NCBI GenBank assembly: GCA_016870515.1
Contig: VGBL01000014.1
Coordinates: 1-46,888 of the forward strand
Reading direction: 5' to 3'
Length of the DNA stretch: 46,888 bases
Source of the DNA: Actinomycetota bacterium
Lineage (GTDB): Bacteria > Actinomycetota > Actinomycetes > S36-B12
Shown here: piece by piece, positions 27,219-37,081 of the stretch
How the letters are laid out: each line of letters starts with the position of its first letter
How positions within the stretch are numbered: position 1 is the first letter of the stretch
Program-made: the position numbers and the translations under genes
The notes under the pieces: generated by a model
What the model was told of the DNA's origin: nothing
Databases searched by the model: none
The model's input: the letters and a program-made list of their open reading frames with translations, nothing else

Positions 27219-27775
27219 GCGTGCACGCCAATCACGTCCCGTCGGAGATCACCCGCGTCCTGTTCACCGAAAGCCAGATCCAAGAGCGCCTCGAAGAGGT
27301 CGCGGTCGAAGTCGATGCCGATTACGCCGGGCGAGATCTGCTCCTCGTGGGCGTGCTCAAGGGCGCAACGATGGTCATGGCTGACTTCGCCCGTCACATC
27401 AAGTCGCACGTCCACATGGACTGGATGGCCGTGTCGTCCTACGGCTCGGGCACCCAGTCGTCGGGCGTGGTCCGCATCCTGAAGGATCTCGACACAGACG
27501 TCGCCGGACGCCACGTGCTGGTGGTCGAAGACATTGTCGACACCGGTCTGACCCTGTCGTGGCTGCTGGCTAACCTCGGGTCGCGAGGGGCGGCCTCGGT
27601 CGAGGTCTTCTCACTGCTGCGCAAGCCCGATGCGATCCAGGTGCCGGTGGCCCTTCGCTACGTCGGTTTCGACATACCGAGCGTCTTCGTCGTCGGCTAC
27701 GGCTTGGACTACGACGAGCGCTACCGCAATCTCCGGGAGATCTGCGTGCTCGATGCCCGCGTCTACGGGGGATAG
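27215..27775 (+). CDS. hpt: Hypoxanthine phosphoribosyltransferase
   Basis: 186 aa from GTG 27215. [13 protein letters not shown] is the PRPP-binding loop, [11 protein letters not shown] the pyrophosphate loop, and [16 protein letters not shown] the purine-specificity end. Salvages hypoxanthine and guanine to IMP and GMP in the cytoplasm. tilS-hpt-ftsH is a conserved order in Gram-positive bacteria. Confidence 0.96.
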   Translation: MSVHANHVPSEITRVLFTESQIQERLEEVAVEVDADYAGRDLLLVGVLKGATMVMADFARHIKSHVHMDWMAVSSYGSGTQSSGVVRILKDLDTDVAGRHVLVVEDIVDTGLTLSWLLANLGSRGAASVEVFSLLRKPDAIQVPVALRYVGFDIPSVFVVGYGLDYDERYRNLREICVLDARVYGG

Positions 27776-27813
27776 CCCCGGGCTCGACCAGGAGGGAACG
27801 CCCCGGTCCGGTG

Positions 27814-27819
27814 TACCGT
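27814..27819 (+). promoter_or_regulatory. Possible -10 element in the hpt-ftsH gap
   Basis: The 127 bp between hpt and ftsH contain TACCGT and, further on, a small GGAGG/CCTCC stem. No convincing -35 box is seen. If used, the ftsH mRNA would carry a leader of about 80 nt ending in an AGGAG Shine-Dalgarno. Confidence 0.3.
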
Positions 27820-27902
27820 CTGAGGACGGGAATCCCCCGGTCCGCCCGGAGGTTGACCCTCCTAAGCGGGCATCCGCCCCACGCCGATCCAGGAGAAGCG
27901 CC

Positions 27903-29935
<2,033 letters not shown>

Positions 29936-29939
<4 letters not shown>

Positions 29940-30577
29940 CCTCCGATCTGGATCGCCCGCCGAGCCGCAGTGGCATTGATCCGATCTCCCTGCTCAGCGA
30001 GCCGCCCGCCGTGCAGCCGTTCGATCATGAGCGCGCCGAACGCGCGGTCCGCGAACTGCTGCTGGCCATCGGGGAGGATCCCGACCGCGATGGATTGCTC
30101 GACACACCTGCTCGCGTGGCCCGCGCGTATGCCGAGATGTTCTCGGGCATGCACATGACTGCCGACGAGGTCCTCACCACCACCTTCGATATCGGTCACA
30201 ACGAACTCGTGATCGTCAAGCACATCGAGGTCTTCAGCACCTGCGAGCACCACCTCGTGCCCTTCCATGGCGTGGCGCATGTTGGCTACATCCCGGGCGA
30301 CGACGGTCGCATCACTGGGCTGTCCAAGCTAGTTCGCCTTGTCGAGGTGTTTGCTAAGCGTCCGCAGGTGCAAGAACGCCTCACCACCCAGGTGGCCGAC
30401 TCGCTGATGCGCATCCTGCGCCCGCGGGGAGCCATCGTCGTGCTGTCATGCGAGCACATGTGCATTTCGATGCGTGGAGTGCGCAAGCCCGGTGCGCGCA
30501 CGGTGACAAGTGCGGTCCGCGGTGCTCTGGCCAACCCGGCCACGCGCGCCGAAGCCATAGCGCTCCTCGGGGGCTAG
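29936..30577 (+). CDS. folE: GTP cyclohydrolase I
   Basis: 213 aa. Opens GTP to 7,8-dihydroneopterin triphosphate, first step of folate synthesis. [13 protein letters not shown] holds the zinc Cys and His ligands; the second Cys is in [12 protein letters not shown]. The first 30 residues are a variable N-terminal tail. First of four consecutive folate genes. Confidence 0.97.
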
Positions 30578-30578
30578 C

Positions 30579-31433
30579 GTGCGCCATCCGGACGGGCTGC
30601 CCCGCGAGATCGCCGCGCTCGATCGCACGGTCGTGATGGGCATCCTCAATGTCACGCCGGACTCCTTCTCCGACGGCGGTCGCTGGCACGATCCGGGTGA
30701 CGCGATTAAGCGCGGTCACCTACTGCGGGATTCCGGCGCCGACATCATCGATATCGGCGGGGAGTCGACGCGTCCGGGTGCCGAGCGCATCCCCGAGGCG
30801 GACGAGATCGCGCGCGTCATCCCTGTCGTTGAGGCGCTCGTAGCTGAGGGCATTCCGGTCAGCATCGACACCATGCGGGCGAGCGTTGCCGCGCAATGTG
30901 TCACGCTCGGTGCCTGCCTGGTCAACGATGTCAGCGGAGGGCAGGCGGATCCCGAGATGCTGCCATTCCTCGCAACGGTGAGCGTGCCCTGCGTCGCGAT
31001 GCACTGGCGGGGGCCCAGCACGATCATGCAATCGCTGGCCGTCTATGACGACGTGGTGAGCGACGTGTGCCGCGAGCTCGAGCAGCGGCTCCACGCGTTG
31101 GAGGCTGCCGGTGTCGACCTGAAGCGCGTTGCCATCGACCCGGGACTTGGCTTCGCCAAAGACACGGAGCACAACTGGGCGATCCTGCGAGATCTCGACG
31201 CGCTCGGCGCCCTTGGTCAGCCGATCCTCCTCGGCGCATCACGCAAGAGGTTCCTCGGGGAACTCCTCGCCGATCCCGACGGCCAGCCCCGCCCGCTCGA
31301 GGGTCGAGAGGCAGCCGGCGACGCCGTGACCGCCCTTGCCGCCACCTGGGGAGTCTGGGGGGTTCGCGTGCATGAGGTCGCGGCTAGTCGCGATGCGGTC
31401 ATGGTCGCTCGAGCCTGGCGGGGTCCGTCATGA
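30579..31433 (+). CDS. folP: Dihydropteroate synthase
   Basis: 284 aa from GTG 30579. Joins p-aminobenzoate to dihydropterin pyrophosphate. MGILNVTPDSFSDGG is the pterin site signature; IDIGGESTRPGA, NDVSGG and LGASRKRFLG are present in order. One base separates it from folE and four-base overlap joins it to folB. Confidence 0.97.
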   Translation: MRHPDGLPREIAALDRTVVMGILNVTPDSFSDGGRWHDPGDAIKRGHLLRDSGADIIDIGGESTRPGAERIPEADEIARVIPVVEALVAEGIPVSIDTMRASVAAQCVTLGACLVNDVSGGQADPEMLPFLATVSVPCVAMHWRGPSTIMQSLAVYDDVVSDVCRELEQRLHALEAAGVDLKRVAIDPGLGFAKDTEHNWAILRDLDALGALGQPILLGASRKRFLGELLADPDGQPRPLEGREAAGDAVTALAATWGVWGVRVHEVAASRDAVMVARAWRGPS

Positions 31434-31819
31434 GCGCCCTCGAGCCCGGTGAAGCGATGGACATCATCGAGATCATCGGGATCCGCGCGCACGGCCATCA
31501 TGGAGTGCTGCCTGATGAGCGACTTCGCGGGCAGCCATTCATCGCCGATATTCGCCTGGGTGTCGACACCTCGCTGGCGGCGAGCAGCGATGATCTCACC
31601 CACACGGTGAACTACGCCGATATCGCCCAGATGGTCCACGCCGAGCTCTCGGGTGACCCGGTCGACCTCATCGAGACGCTCGCCCAGCGCATCTCCGAAC
31701 GGTGTCTTGCGCATGTGGCAGTCCAGGTGGTCGAGATCGCTGTGCACAAGCCCCAGGCGCCGGTGGGTGTGCCAGCAGACGACGTCGTGATCCGCATCTT
31801 GCGTCGACGGGCCAGCTGA
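31430..31819 (+). CDS. folB: Dihydroneopterin aldolase
   Basis: 129 aa. Splits dihydroneopterin to 6-hydroxymethyl-dihydropterin and glycolaldehyde. IIGIRAHGHHGVLPDER is the family N-terminal motif and VNYADIAQMV and LIETLAQRI follow. ATG 31430 overlaps the folP stop; ATG 31457 (MDIIEI) is an alternative start that would remove nine unusual residues. Confidence 0.93.
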   Translation: MSALEPGEAMDIIEIIGIRAHGHHGVLPDERLRGQPFIADIRLGVDTSLAASSDDLTHTVNYADIAQMVHAELSGDPVDLIETLAQRISERCLAHVAVQVVEIAVHKPQAPVGVPADDVVIRILRRRAS

Positions 31820-32334
31820 TGCCTTCTCGCGCCGTCCTGGCTCTCGGCGCCAACCTCGGTGACCGGCTCGCGGCAATGCAGGGTGCGATCGATCTGCTCG
31901 ATGCGACCGACGGCGTCTCGGTGATCGCTGTCTCCTCCGTCTACGAGACGGCCCCGGTTGGCGGCCCGCAGCAGGACGACTTCCTGAACGCCGTCATCGT
32001 CGTGGAAACAGAGCTTGACCCCTCTCGCCTACTCGCCGCCTGTCACGCCGCCGAAGAGGCCTGGCACCGAGAGCGCGAGGTGCGCTGGGGTCCGCGCACC
32101 CTCGACGTCGACATAGTGGCGATCGACGACGTCGTCATGGATCGATCCGACCTCTCGATCCCGCATCCCCGGGCCGCGACCCGCGCCTTCGTCTGCATGC
32201 CATGGCTTGACGTCGACCCCGATGCCCGCCTCCCCGAGGTCGGTTCCGTCGCCGACGTGGTCAGCCGACTTGACGTTTCAGGTGTCAGGCGCGCGCTTGA
32301 TGTCGCTCTAGTGGTCCCGGACGCCGTGCGTTGA
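31819..32334 (+). CDS. folK: 6-hydroxymethyl-7,8-dihydropterin pyrophosphokinase
   Basis: 171 aa from ATG 31819, overlapping the folB stop by one base (TGATG). Transfers pyrophosphate from ATP to the pterin. LGANLGDR at the start, VSSVYETAPVGGPQQDDFLN and WGPRTLDVDIV (metal-binding Asp pair) are all present. Overlaps the next gene through TTGA. Confidence 0.96.
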   Translation: MPSRAVLALGANLGDRLAAMQGAIDLLDATDGVSVIAVSSVYETAPVGGPQQDDFLNAVIVVETELDPSRLLAACHAAEEAWHREREVRWGPRTLDVDIVAIDDVVMDRSDLSIPHPRAATRAFVCMPWLDVDPDARLPEVGSVADVVSRLDVSGVRRALDVALVVPDAVR

Positions 32335-32840
32335 AGCCGACGCGACTCGTGCCACTGATCGTCCTCGCGGCGATCGGACTTGCGGTCGGCTGGGTCGCGG
32401 TCCAGCTCGTCGAGCGATTCGCCGGTCGGATCCTCTTGGTGCCATGGGCGGCGGCGATCGGGCTCGTGCTGCTGGCCGTGGCCGTGCTCATCTGGGCCGT
32501 TGTGTCGCGGCCACGACTGGTGTCGCACGAGCGGGATCGAGCGGCCACCAGCCTCTCCCCACCCTCGGCTGGCGCGGCACGGCCACCACGATCCCCGCGC
32601 ATGCCACCACTGGTGGCGGCGCGCACCGCCGCACTCGCCATGGCCGCATCACGCACCGGTGCGGTGATCGGCGGCTTCTACCTCGGCATCGCCCTTGCGC
32701 TGATCCCCGTTGCGAGCACGACGACCGGCTCGCAGTCCTTGAGCGCCTGCATCGCGTGTGTCATCGCGTGCCTCGTCCTCGTCGTTGGCGCCGTATGGCT
32801 GGAGTCCATGTGCCGGCTGCGCGACCGCGACGATGACTGA
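32331..32840 (+). CDS. DUF3180 membrane protein
   Basis: 169 aa from TTG 32331, overlapping the folK stop. Four membrane segments at about 7-27, 36-58, 110-130 and 138-158, separated by a basic Pro-rich cytoplasmic loop. The position directly after folK and the topology are those of the actinobacterial DUF3180 family, whose function is unknown. Confidence 0.85.
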   Translation: MKPTRLVPLIVLAAIGLAVGWVAVQLVERFAGRILLVPWAAAIGLVLLAVAVLIWAVVSRPRLVSHERDRAATSLSPPSAGAARPPRSPRMPPLVAARTAALAMAASRTGAVIGGFYLGIALALIPVASTTTGSQSLSACIACVIACLVLVVGAVWLESMCRLRDRDDD

Positions 32841-32856
32841 GCGAGGTAATGACCGA

Positions 32857-32862
32857 TACAGT
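32857..32862 (+). promoter_or_regulatory. -10 hexamer for leaderless start at 32869
   Basis: TACAGT, 6 nt, then ATG of the 100-aa protein. Confidence 0.5.
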
Positions 32863-32868
32863 GCGACC

Positions 32869-33171
32869 ATGAGCGAGCCCACCGCCCTCGAGGATCTGCC
32901 CTTCGACGAGTTGCGCAAGCGCGCATTCCACGTGGCCGAACACCGGCTCGACCTCGGCTTCTTCGCTGACGTCTACTCCCACATGCCGGGCATGGTCGCC
33001 ATCGAGGGCGAAGGCGGCGATCTTGGCTCGACCGGTGGAACCATCATCGAGTCGATCAAGGCGTTCACCCAGATGTTCGGCGACTCGCCGCAGCTGGATC
33101 CCGACACCGAGGCACTGCTCCGCGCGCGATTCGCGACCTACCTTCGCGAGCACGGGCACGCCAGCGGCTGA
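32869..33171 (+). CDS. Hypothetical 100-aa cytoplasmic protein
   Basis: 100 aa, acidic, predicted alpha-helical (LPFDELRKRAFHVAEHRLD), no signal peptide and no cysteines. I do not recognise a family. The gene is convergent with the NuoD-like gene with only 2 bp between the stops, and has its own leaderless-type promoter. Confidence 0.65.
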   Translation: MSEPTALEDLPFDELRKRAFHVAEHRLDLGFFADVYSHMPGMVAIEGEGGDLGSTGGTIIESIKAFTQMFGDSPQLDPDTEALLRARFATYLREHGHASG

Positions 33172-33173
33172 CC

Positions 33174-34301
33174 TCAGTGGTCGGTGTCCCCGGCCACGCA
33201 CATGAATGACCCGATGGCGGCCGCCAAGAGCTCTAGTGGTGTTCCGGGCAGCCCCACCGCCATCGCCTGAGCATGCGCATACGACGGTGTCCTAAGACGC
33301 ACGCGCCATGGCGTTGTCTCACCGACGGAGACGACGTACGCCCCGCTGCGCCCCGTTGCCGATTCCACGACGCAGTACGCCGTTCCCTCGGGGGCTCGCA
33401 CCACCTTGGGCAGGGGCACGTCAACCGGCCCCTCCGGCAGCCCGTCCAGGAGGGCGAGAATCAGGGGCAGGTCAGCCTCCAGCTGATCGAGCAGGACGCG
33501 GTAGCGGGAGAGCGCGTCACCCTCTTCGGCGGTCACCGTGGCTATCGACGGCGCAACTGCGGGGTAGGCCAGGTGGGGCTGATCGACGCGAGCATCGAGC
33601 CTCAGTCCGGCGGCGCGGGCGACGGGCCCGCTCACGCCGTAGGCGACGGCGTCATCACGTGTCACGACGGCAAGGCCGGGCGGAATGGTGTGCTCGATCG
33701 CTTCGTGGAGGGCCGGGAGCTCGTCGCTCACGACCCCGAGTGCGGCGGCTACCTGATCCGACCAGCCATCGGGCGCATCGTTGGCCAGGCCGCCGATGCG
33801 GGTGATCATCACGTGGACGCGCCCGCCGGAGATGGACTCGAGGCAGCGCAGGAGCTCCTCACGTGCGCGCATCCCGGGAACCCTCGCCGGCGTTGGGCCG
33901 AGCGGCGGGAGCCCCGCGGCACCCGCCGCATGCAAGAGTGCCGCGGCCGCACGGTTGACTTCGCACAGGATGGTGCGCAGCCATGTGGCGCGCGGCGGTG
34001 GCTCGAGGCCCAGCAGGCCCTCCACCGCCAGGGCGAGTGCCACCTCCGAGGTCACTGCGCTTAGCCAGTCATGGCGATTCGCCAGCATGAGCGCCTGACG
34101 GTAATCGCGCACTTCCAGCAATTTCTCCGTGCCTCGATGCAGGAGGCCAGGTTGCACGTCGACGCTCGTCACGACGCCGTCATCGATGCGGCAGGCGAGC
34201 CGAAGGGCCCCGTGACCGGATGGGTGCAGGTCGCCAAGGTCGAGGGCGATGTCGCACGAATTGGCACCGACGCCCACGCCGACCATCACGTCCTTGGTCA
34301 C
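33174..34301 (-). CDS. Stand-alone NuoD/NDUFS2-like protein (complex I 49-kDa subunit paralogue)
   Basis: 375 aa from GTG 34301, shorter than typical NuoD. The N-terminal third aligns well with NuoD/NDUFS2: HPSGHGALRL (normally HPAAHGVLRL), GLLHRGTEKL identical to the mitochondrial protein, then a helix ending ALALAVEGLLG. By counting from the GLLHR arginine (Arg56 here, Arg85 in mature bovine 49-kDa), the quinone-ligand His59 corresponds to His30 and is kept, but quinone-ligand Tyr108 corresponds to Trp79. The rest is more divergent. No other nuo gene is near. It therefore looks like a paralogue separated from complex I rather than its working subunit. It is divergent, with a 40-bp gap, from a MidA/NDUFAF7-like methyltransferase, whose known mitochondrial relative methylates exactly the arginine of that motif. 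Confidence 0.82.
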   Translation of the reverse strand: MTKDVMVGVGVGANSCDIALDLGDLHPSGHGALRLACRIDDGVVTSVDVQPGLLHRGTEKLLEVRDYRQALMLANRHDWLSAVTSEVALALAVEGLLGLEPPPRATWLRTILCEVNRAAAALLHAAGAAGLPPLGPTPARVPGMRAREELLRCLESISGGRVHVMITRIGGLANDAPDGWSDQVAAALGVVSDELPALHEAIEHTIPPGLAVVTRDDAVAYGVSGPVARAAGLRLDARVDQPHLAYPAVAPSIATVTAEEGDALSRYRVLLDQLEADLPLILALLDGLPEGPVDVPLPKVVRAPEGTAYCVVESATGRSGAYVVSVGETTPWRVRLRTPSYAHAQAMAVGLPGTPLELLAAAIGSFMCVAGDTDH

Positions 34302-34307
34302 CGCCGC

Positions 34308-34313
34308 AGCATG
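34308..34313 (-). promoter_or_regulatory. Possible -10 for the NuoD-like gene
   Basis: On the minus strand CATGCT (34313-34308) is followed by 6 nt and the GTG. It keeps the A at position 2 and the T at position 6 but not the first T, so it is a weak match. Confidence 0.3.
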
Positions 34314-34329
34314 TCACGCACGGATGTGC

Positions 34330-34335
34330 CACAGT
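34330..34335 (+). promoter_or_regulatory. Possible -10 for the MidA-like gene
   Basis: CACAGT, 6 nt, then GTG 34342. Weak in the first base, but at the same distance as the other leaderless starts in the window, and used here to choose the start. Confidence 0.35.
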
Positions 34336-34341
34336 GCCCGG

Positions 34342-35298
34342 GTGACCTCGACCACGTGGGCGCGAGCGTGGGAGCGATCCGCGCTTGGCCCCGGGGGCTT
34401 CTGGCTGCGCGAGGAGCCCGCTCGCCACTTTCGCACGACTGTTGGGCCCGTTCTGCGCGACGCGATGCTCGCCCTCCTGGCAGACGTCGATCTGCGCCTG
34501 GGCTCACCGTCGATTATTGACGTCATTGACATCGGCGCGGGAGATGGCGCGCTCCTTCGGTCGATGGAGTCTGCCTTGCAGGGCACCCGTCTTTGCGGGC
34601 GCGTGCGTTGGACCGGGGTCGACGTACGGCCGCGACCCCAGGACCTGCCTGCGGCGATCGACTGGCACGTACGTGATGCGACGGCCCACTTGCCGGACAC
34701 TGTGACGGGCCTGGTGATGGCCCACGAGTGGCTCGATGAGGTGCCGGTAGATGTCATTGAACGTGATGCGCGCGGAGTCGACCGAGTAGTCCTCGTCGAT
34801 GACTTCGGCGGGCAGGCACTCGGACCGGAGGTGGCCGACGATCAACGGGCGTGGTTGGCGGCGTGGTGGCCTTTGGCAGATGTGGGAGAGCGAGCGGAGA
34901 TCGGCCTGGCACGCGACCGTGCGTGGTCGAGATTGTGCGCCGGCGTCGCGGCCGGCACGATCATCGCGGTCGACTACGGCCATGTTCGATCGGAGCGCAG
35001 GTTGACCCTGCGGGCCTATCGGGACGGCGAGCTCCTGGACGCGATCCCCGACGGCTTGCGCAATCTCACGGCGCACGTGGCCATCGACTCGTGCGCAGCC
35101 GCCAGTCCGCCCCGGGCGACGGTCACCGTCACCCGGCAGGCGGATGCACTGGCCCCCTTGGCTGGCGCACTCCCGGATCCGGCCGCCGTATCCGCGGGCG
35201 ACTACGCCGCGGCACTCTCCTACGTCATGGAATGCCGCTACGTCAGAGCTGCCAAGGGCCTAGGCGGTCACTACTGGCTGCGCGCCGACGTCGGATGA
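34342..35298 (+). CDS. SAM-dependent methyltransferase of the MidA/NDUFAF7 family
   Basis: 318 aa from GTG 34342, 40 bp from the divergent NuoD-like gene. The N-terminal GPGGFWLREEPARHFRTTVG fits the family start. DIGAGDGALL near residue 69 is the SAM-binding glycine motif, and MAHEWLDEVPVDV corresponds to the NEFLDALPV motif that characterises MidA/NDUFAF7 (COG1565). Later IIAVDYGH and the ending VMECRYVRAAKGLGGHYWL are also family-like. The mitochondrial member symmetrically dimethylates an arginine of NDUFS2 during complex I assembly. The adjacent NuoD-like protein, keeping the same arginine motif, is the obvious candidate substrate; this is inference. Confidence 0.8.
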   Translation: MTSTTWARAWERSALGPGGFWLREEPARHFRTTVGPVLRDAMLALLADVDLRLGSPSIIDVIDIGAGDGALLRSMESALQGTRLCGRVRWTGVDVRPRPQDLPAAIDWHVRDATAHLPDTVTGLVMAHEWLDEVPVDVIERDARGVDRVVLVDDFGGQALGPEVADDQRAWLAAWWPLADVGERAEIGLARDRAWSRLCAGVAAGTIIAVDYGHVRSERRLTLRAYRDGELLDAIPDGLRNLTAHVAIDSCAAASPPRATVTVTRQADALAPLAGALPDPAAVSAGDYAAALSYVMECRYVRAAKGLGGHYWLRADVG

Positions 35299-35306
35299 CG
35301 AGCCTC

Positions 35307-35312
35307 TACCCT
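35307..35312 (+). promoter_or_regulatory. -10 hexamer for leaderless start at 35319
   Basis: TACCCT, 6 nt, then GTG 35319. Promoter for the DUF2520-panC-nadB-nadC-coaX group. Confidence 0.5.
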
Positions 35313-35318
35313 GCAGAC

Positions 35319-36209
35319 GTGGTGACTCCGCCGCCGCGGTTGCGGGTGGGCGTGATCGGCTCCGGACGCGTCGGAGCCGTGCTGGGCGCTGCCCTGAGAC
35401 GCACGGGCCACCCCGTCGTCGCTTGCTCTGCGCGCACCGACCTTTCGCGCGTACGCGCGGAAGCGCTGCTCCCGGGCGTGCCCATTGTCACGCCGGCCGA
35501 GGTCGCCCATGACTGCGATCTACTGCTCCTGACCGTGCCGGATGACCGGCTCGCGGAGGTCGTCGGGGATATCGCGGGGCAGGTGCATGCAGGGCAGATC
35601 GTCATGCACGTGTCGGGGCACCACGGACTGGCCGCCCTCAGCCCGCTCTCAGGCTCTCTTCCGATCGCTGCCCACCCGGTGATGACCTTCACGGGCACCA
35701 GCCTCGACCTCGACAGGCTCGAGGACTGCCCCTTCGGAGTGACGGCCCCCGATGCCTTACGTCCCATCGCGGAGGCGCTCGTGGTCGAGATGGGCGGCGA
35801 ACCCGTGTGGGTCGACGAAGGTGCGCGCACGACGTATCACGCCGCGCTCGCGCACGGTGCCAACCACCTCGTCACCCTCGTCGCGCAGACGCTGGATCTG
35901 CTCGCGGCAGCTGGGGTGCAGGACCCTGCGCGGCTGGCCCGACCGCTGCTGACAGCGGCACTCGACAACGCGCTTCGCGAGGGCGATACCGCCCTGACGG
36001 GACCGGTCGCGCGCGGAGACGTCGCCACCGTGCGCGCGCACCTGGCGGACTTGGCCGACGCCGACTCCGGAACCCTTGAGGCCTATCTCGTGATGGCCCG
36101 CATCACGTTGGATCGTGCGCTGGCGAGCGGGATGCTCACCGCCGCTGCGGCCGAGCCCATCGTCCAGTTGCTCGCCGTCACCGATAGCGGATCGGGGGCA
36201 CGACCGTGA
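35319..36209 (+). CDS. Rossmann-fold DUF2520 protein, possible ketopantoate reductase-type oxidoreductase
   Basis: 296 aa from GTG 35319 (GTG 35322 also in frame). VGVIGSGRVGAVLGAAL near residue 10 is the NAD(P)-binding GxGxxG; LLLTVPDDRLAEV and HVSGHHGLAAL follow; the C-terminal helical DUF2520 domain has TTYHAALAHGANHLV. The fold belongs with ketopantoate reductase and 6-phosphogluconate dehydrogenase-like enzymes. It overlaps panC by four bases (GTGA), so a step in pantothenate synthesis such as ketopantoate reduction is a fair inference, not shown by motif. Confidence 0.8.
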   Translation: MVTPPPRLRVGVIGSGRVGAVLGAALRRTGHPVVACSARTDLSRVRAEALLPGVPIVTPAEVAHDCDLLLLTVPDDRLAEVVGDIAGQVHAGQIVMHVSGHHGLAALSPLSGSLPIAAHPVMTFTGTSLDLDRLEDCPFGVTAPDALRPIAEALVVEMGGEPVWVDEGARTTYHAALAHGANHLVTLVAQTLDLLAAAGVQDPARLARPLLTAALDNALREGDTALTGPVARGDVATVRAHLADLADADSGTLEAYLVMARITLDRALASGMLTAAAAEPIVQLLAVTDSGSGARP

Positions 36210-37081
36210 CGAGCGTCCTGCGCCGCAAGGCCGAGCTCGATGGACTCCCGGACGTCACTGGGCGCACGGCGGTGGTCATGACCATGGGCGCGCTCCATGA
36301 CGGCCATGCCTCCCTCGTGCACGGGGCTCGTGGCCTCGCCGGCTCCGACGGGCGCGTCATCGTGACCGTCTTCGTCAACCCCCTGCAGTTCGGAGCTGGC
36401 GAGGACTTCGGCCGCTATCCGCGCACTTTCGACGACGACGTCGCCATCGCCTCCGATGCCGGTGCCGACGTCGTCTTCGCGCCGAAGGTCGACGAGGTCT
36501 ATCCCGCGGCCGATTCCCCGGCGGCGGCGATCATGATCGACCCCGGACCGCTAGGCACCGAGATCGAGGGAGCGGCCCGACCCGGCCACTTCGCCGGAAT
36601 GCTGACAGTGGTCGCCAAGCTCATGCACATGACACGGCCCGACTTCGCACTCTTCGGCGAGAAGGACTACCAGCAACTCGTCCTCGTGCGGGCCATGGCG
36701 CGTGCCCTTGACTTCTCGGTCGAGATCATCGGCATGCCCACGGTGCGAGAGGCGGATGGGCTCGCGATGAGCAGCCGCAACAGATACCTGTCGGCCGACG
36801 CACGCTGCGTGGCTGCCCAGATCCCGGTCGCCCTCGCCGCCGGCCAGGCAGCAGGGCCGGACGGCGCGCAAGCGGTGGTTGACGCCGTACGCCGCCATCT
36901 CGATCAGTCATCAGCATCGGTAGGTGTCCCGGTCGACGTGGACTACGTCGTGGTCCGATCGCTTGATCTGGGCCCACCTCCCCGATCCGGCGCCGCTCGA
37001 CTGCTCGTCACCGTCGTCATCGATGGCACCCGCCTGCTCGACAATGTCGATGTGCACCTCGGCCCGCAGAGCGTCCGATGA
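36206..37081 (+). CDS. panC: Pantothenate synthetase
   Basis: 291 aa from GTG 36206. Condenses pantoate and beta-alanine with ATP. TMGALHDGHASLV carries the nucleotide HxGH site, TVFVNPLQF, FGEKDYQQLVLV and MSSRNRYLS follow in order. Overlaps nadB directly by four bases; panD, often next to panC in actinobacteria, is absent here. Confidence 0.96.
   Translation: MTSVLRRKAELDGLPDVTGRTAVVMTMGALHDGHASLVHGARGLAGSDGRVIVTVFVNPLQFGAGEDFGRYPRTFDDDVAIASDAGADVVFAPKVDEVYPAADSPAAAIMIDPGPLGTEIEGAARPGHFAGMLTVVAKLMHMTRPDFALFGEKDYQQLVLVRAMARALDFSVEIIGMPTVREADGLAMSSRNRYLSADARCVAAQIPVALAAGQAAGPDGAQAVVDAVRRHLDQSSASVGVPVDVDYVVVRSLDLGPPPRSGAARLLVTVVIDGTRLLDNVDVHLGPQSVR

Noticed and set aside
27776-27902. Riboswitch or structured RNA in the ftsH leader
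   Set aside because: Only short stems (GGAGG/CCTCC) are present and no known riboswitch pattern could be made out.
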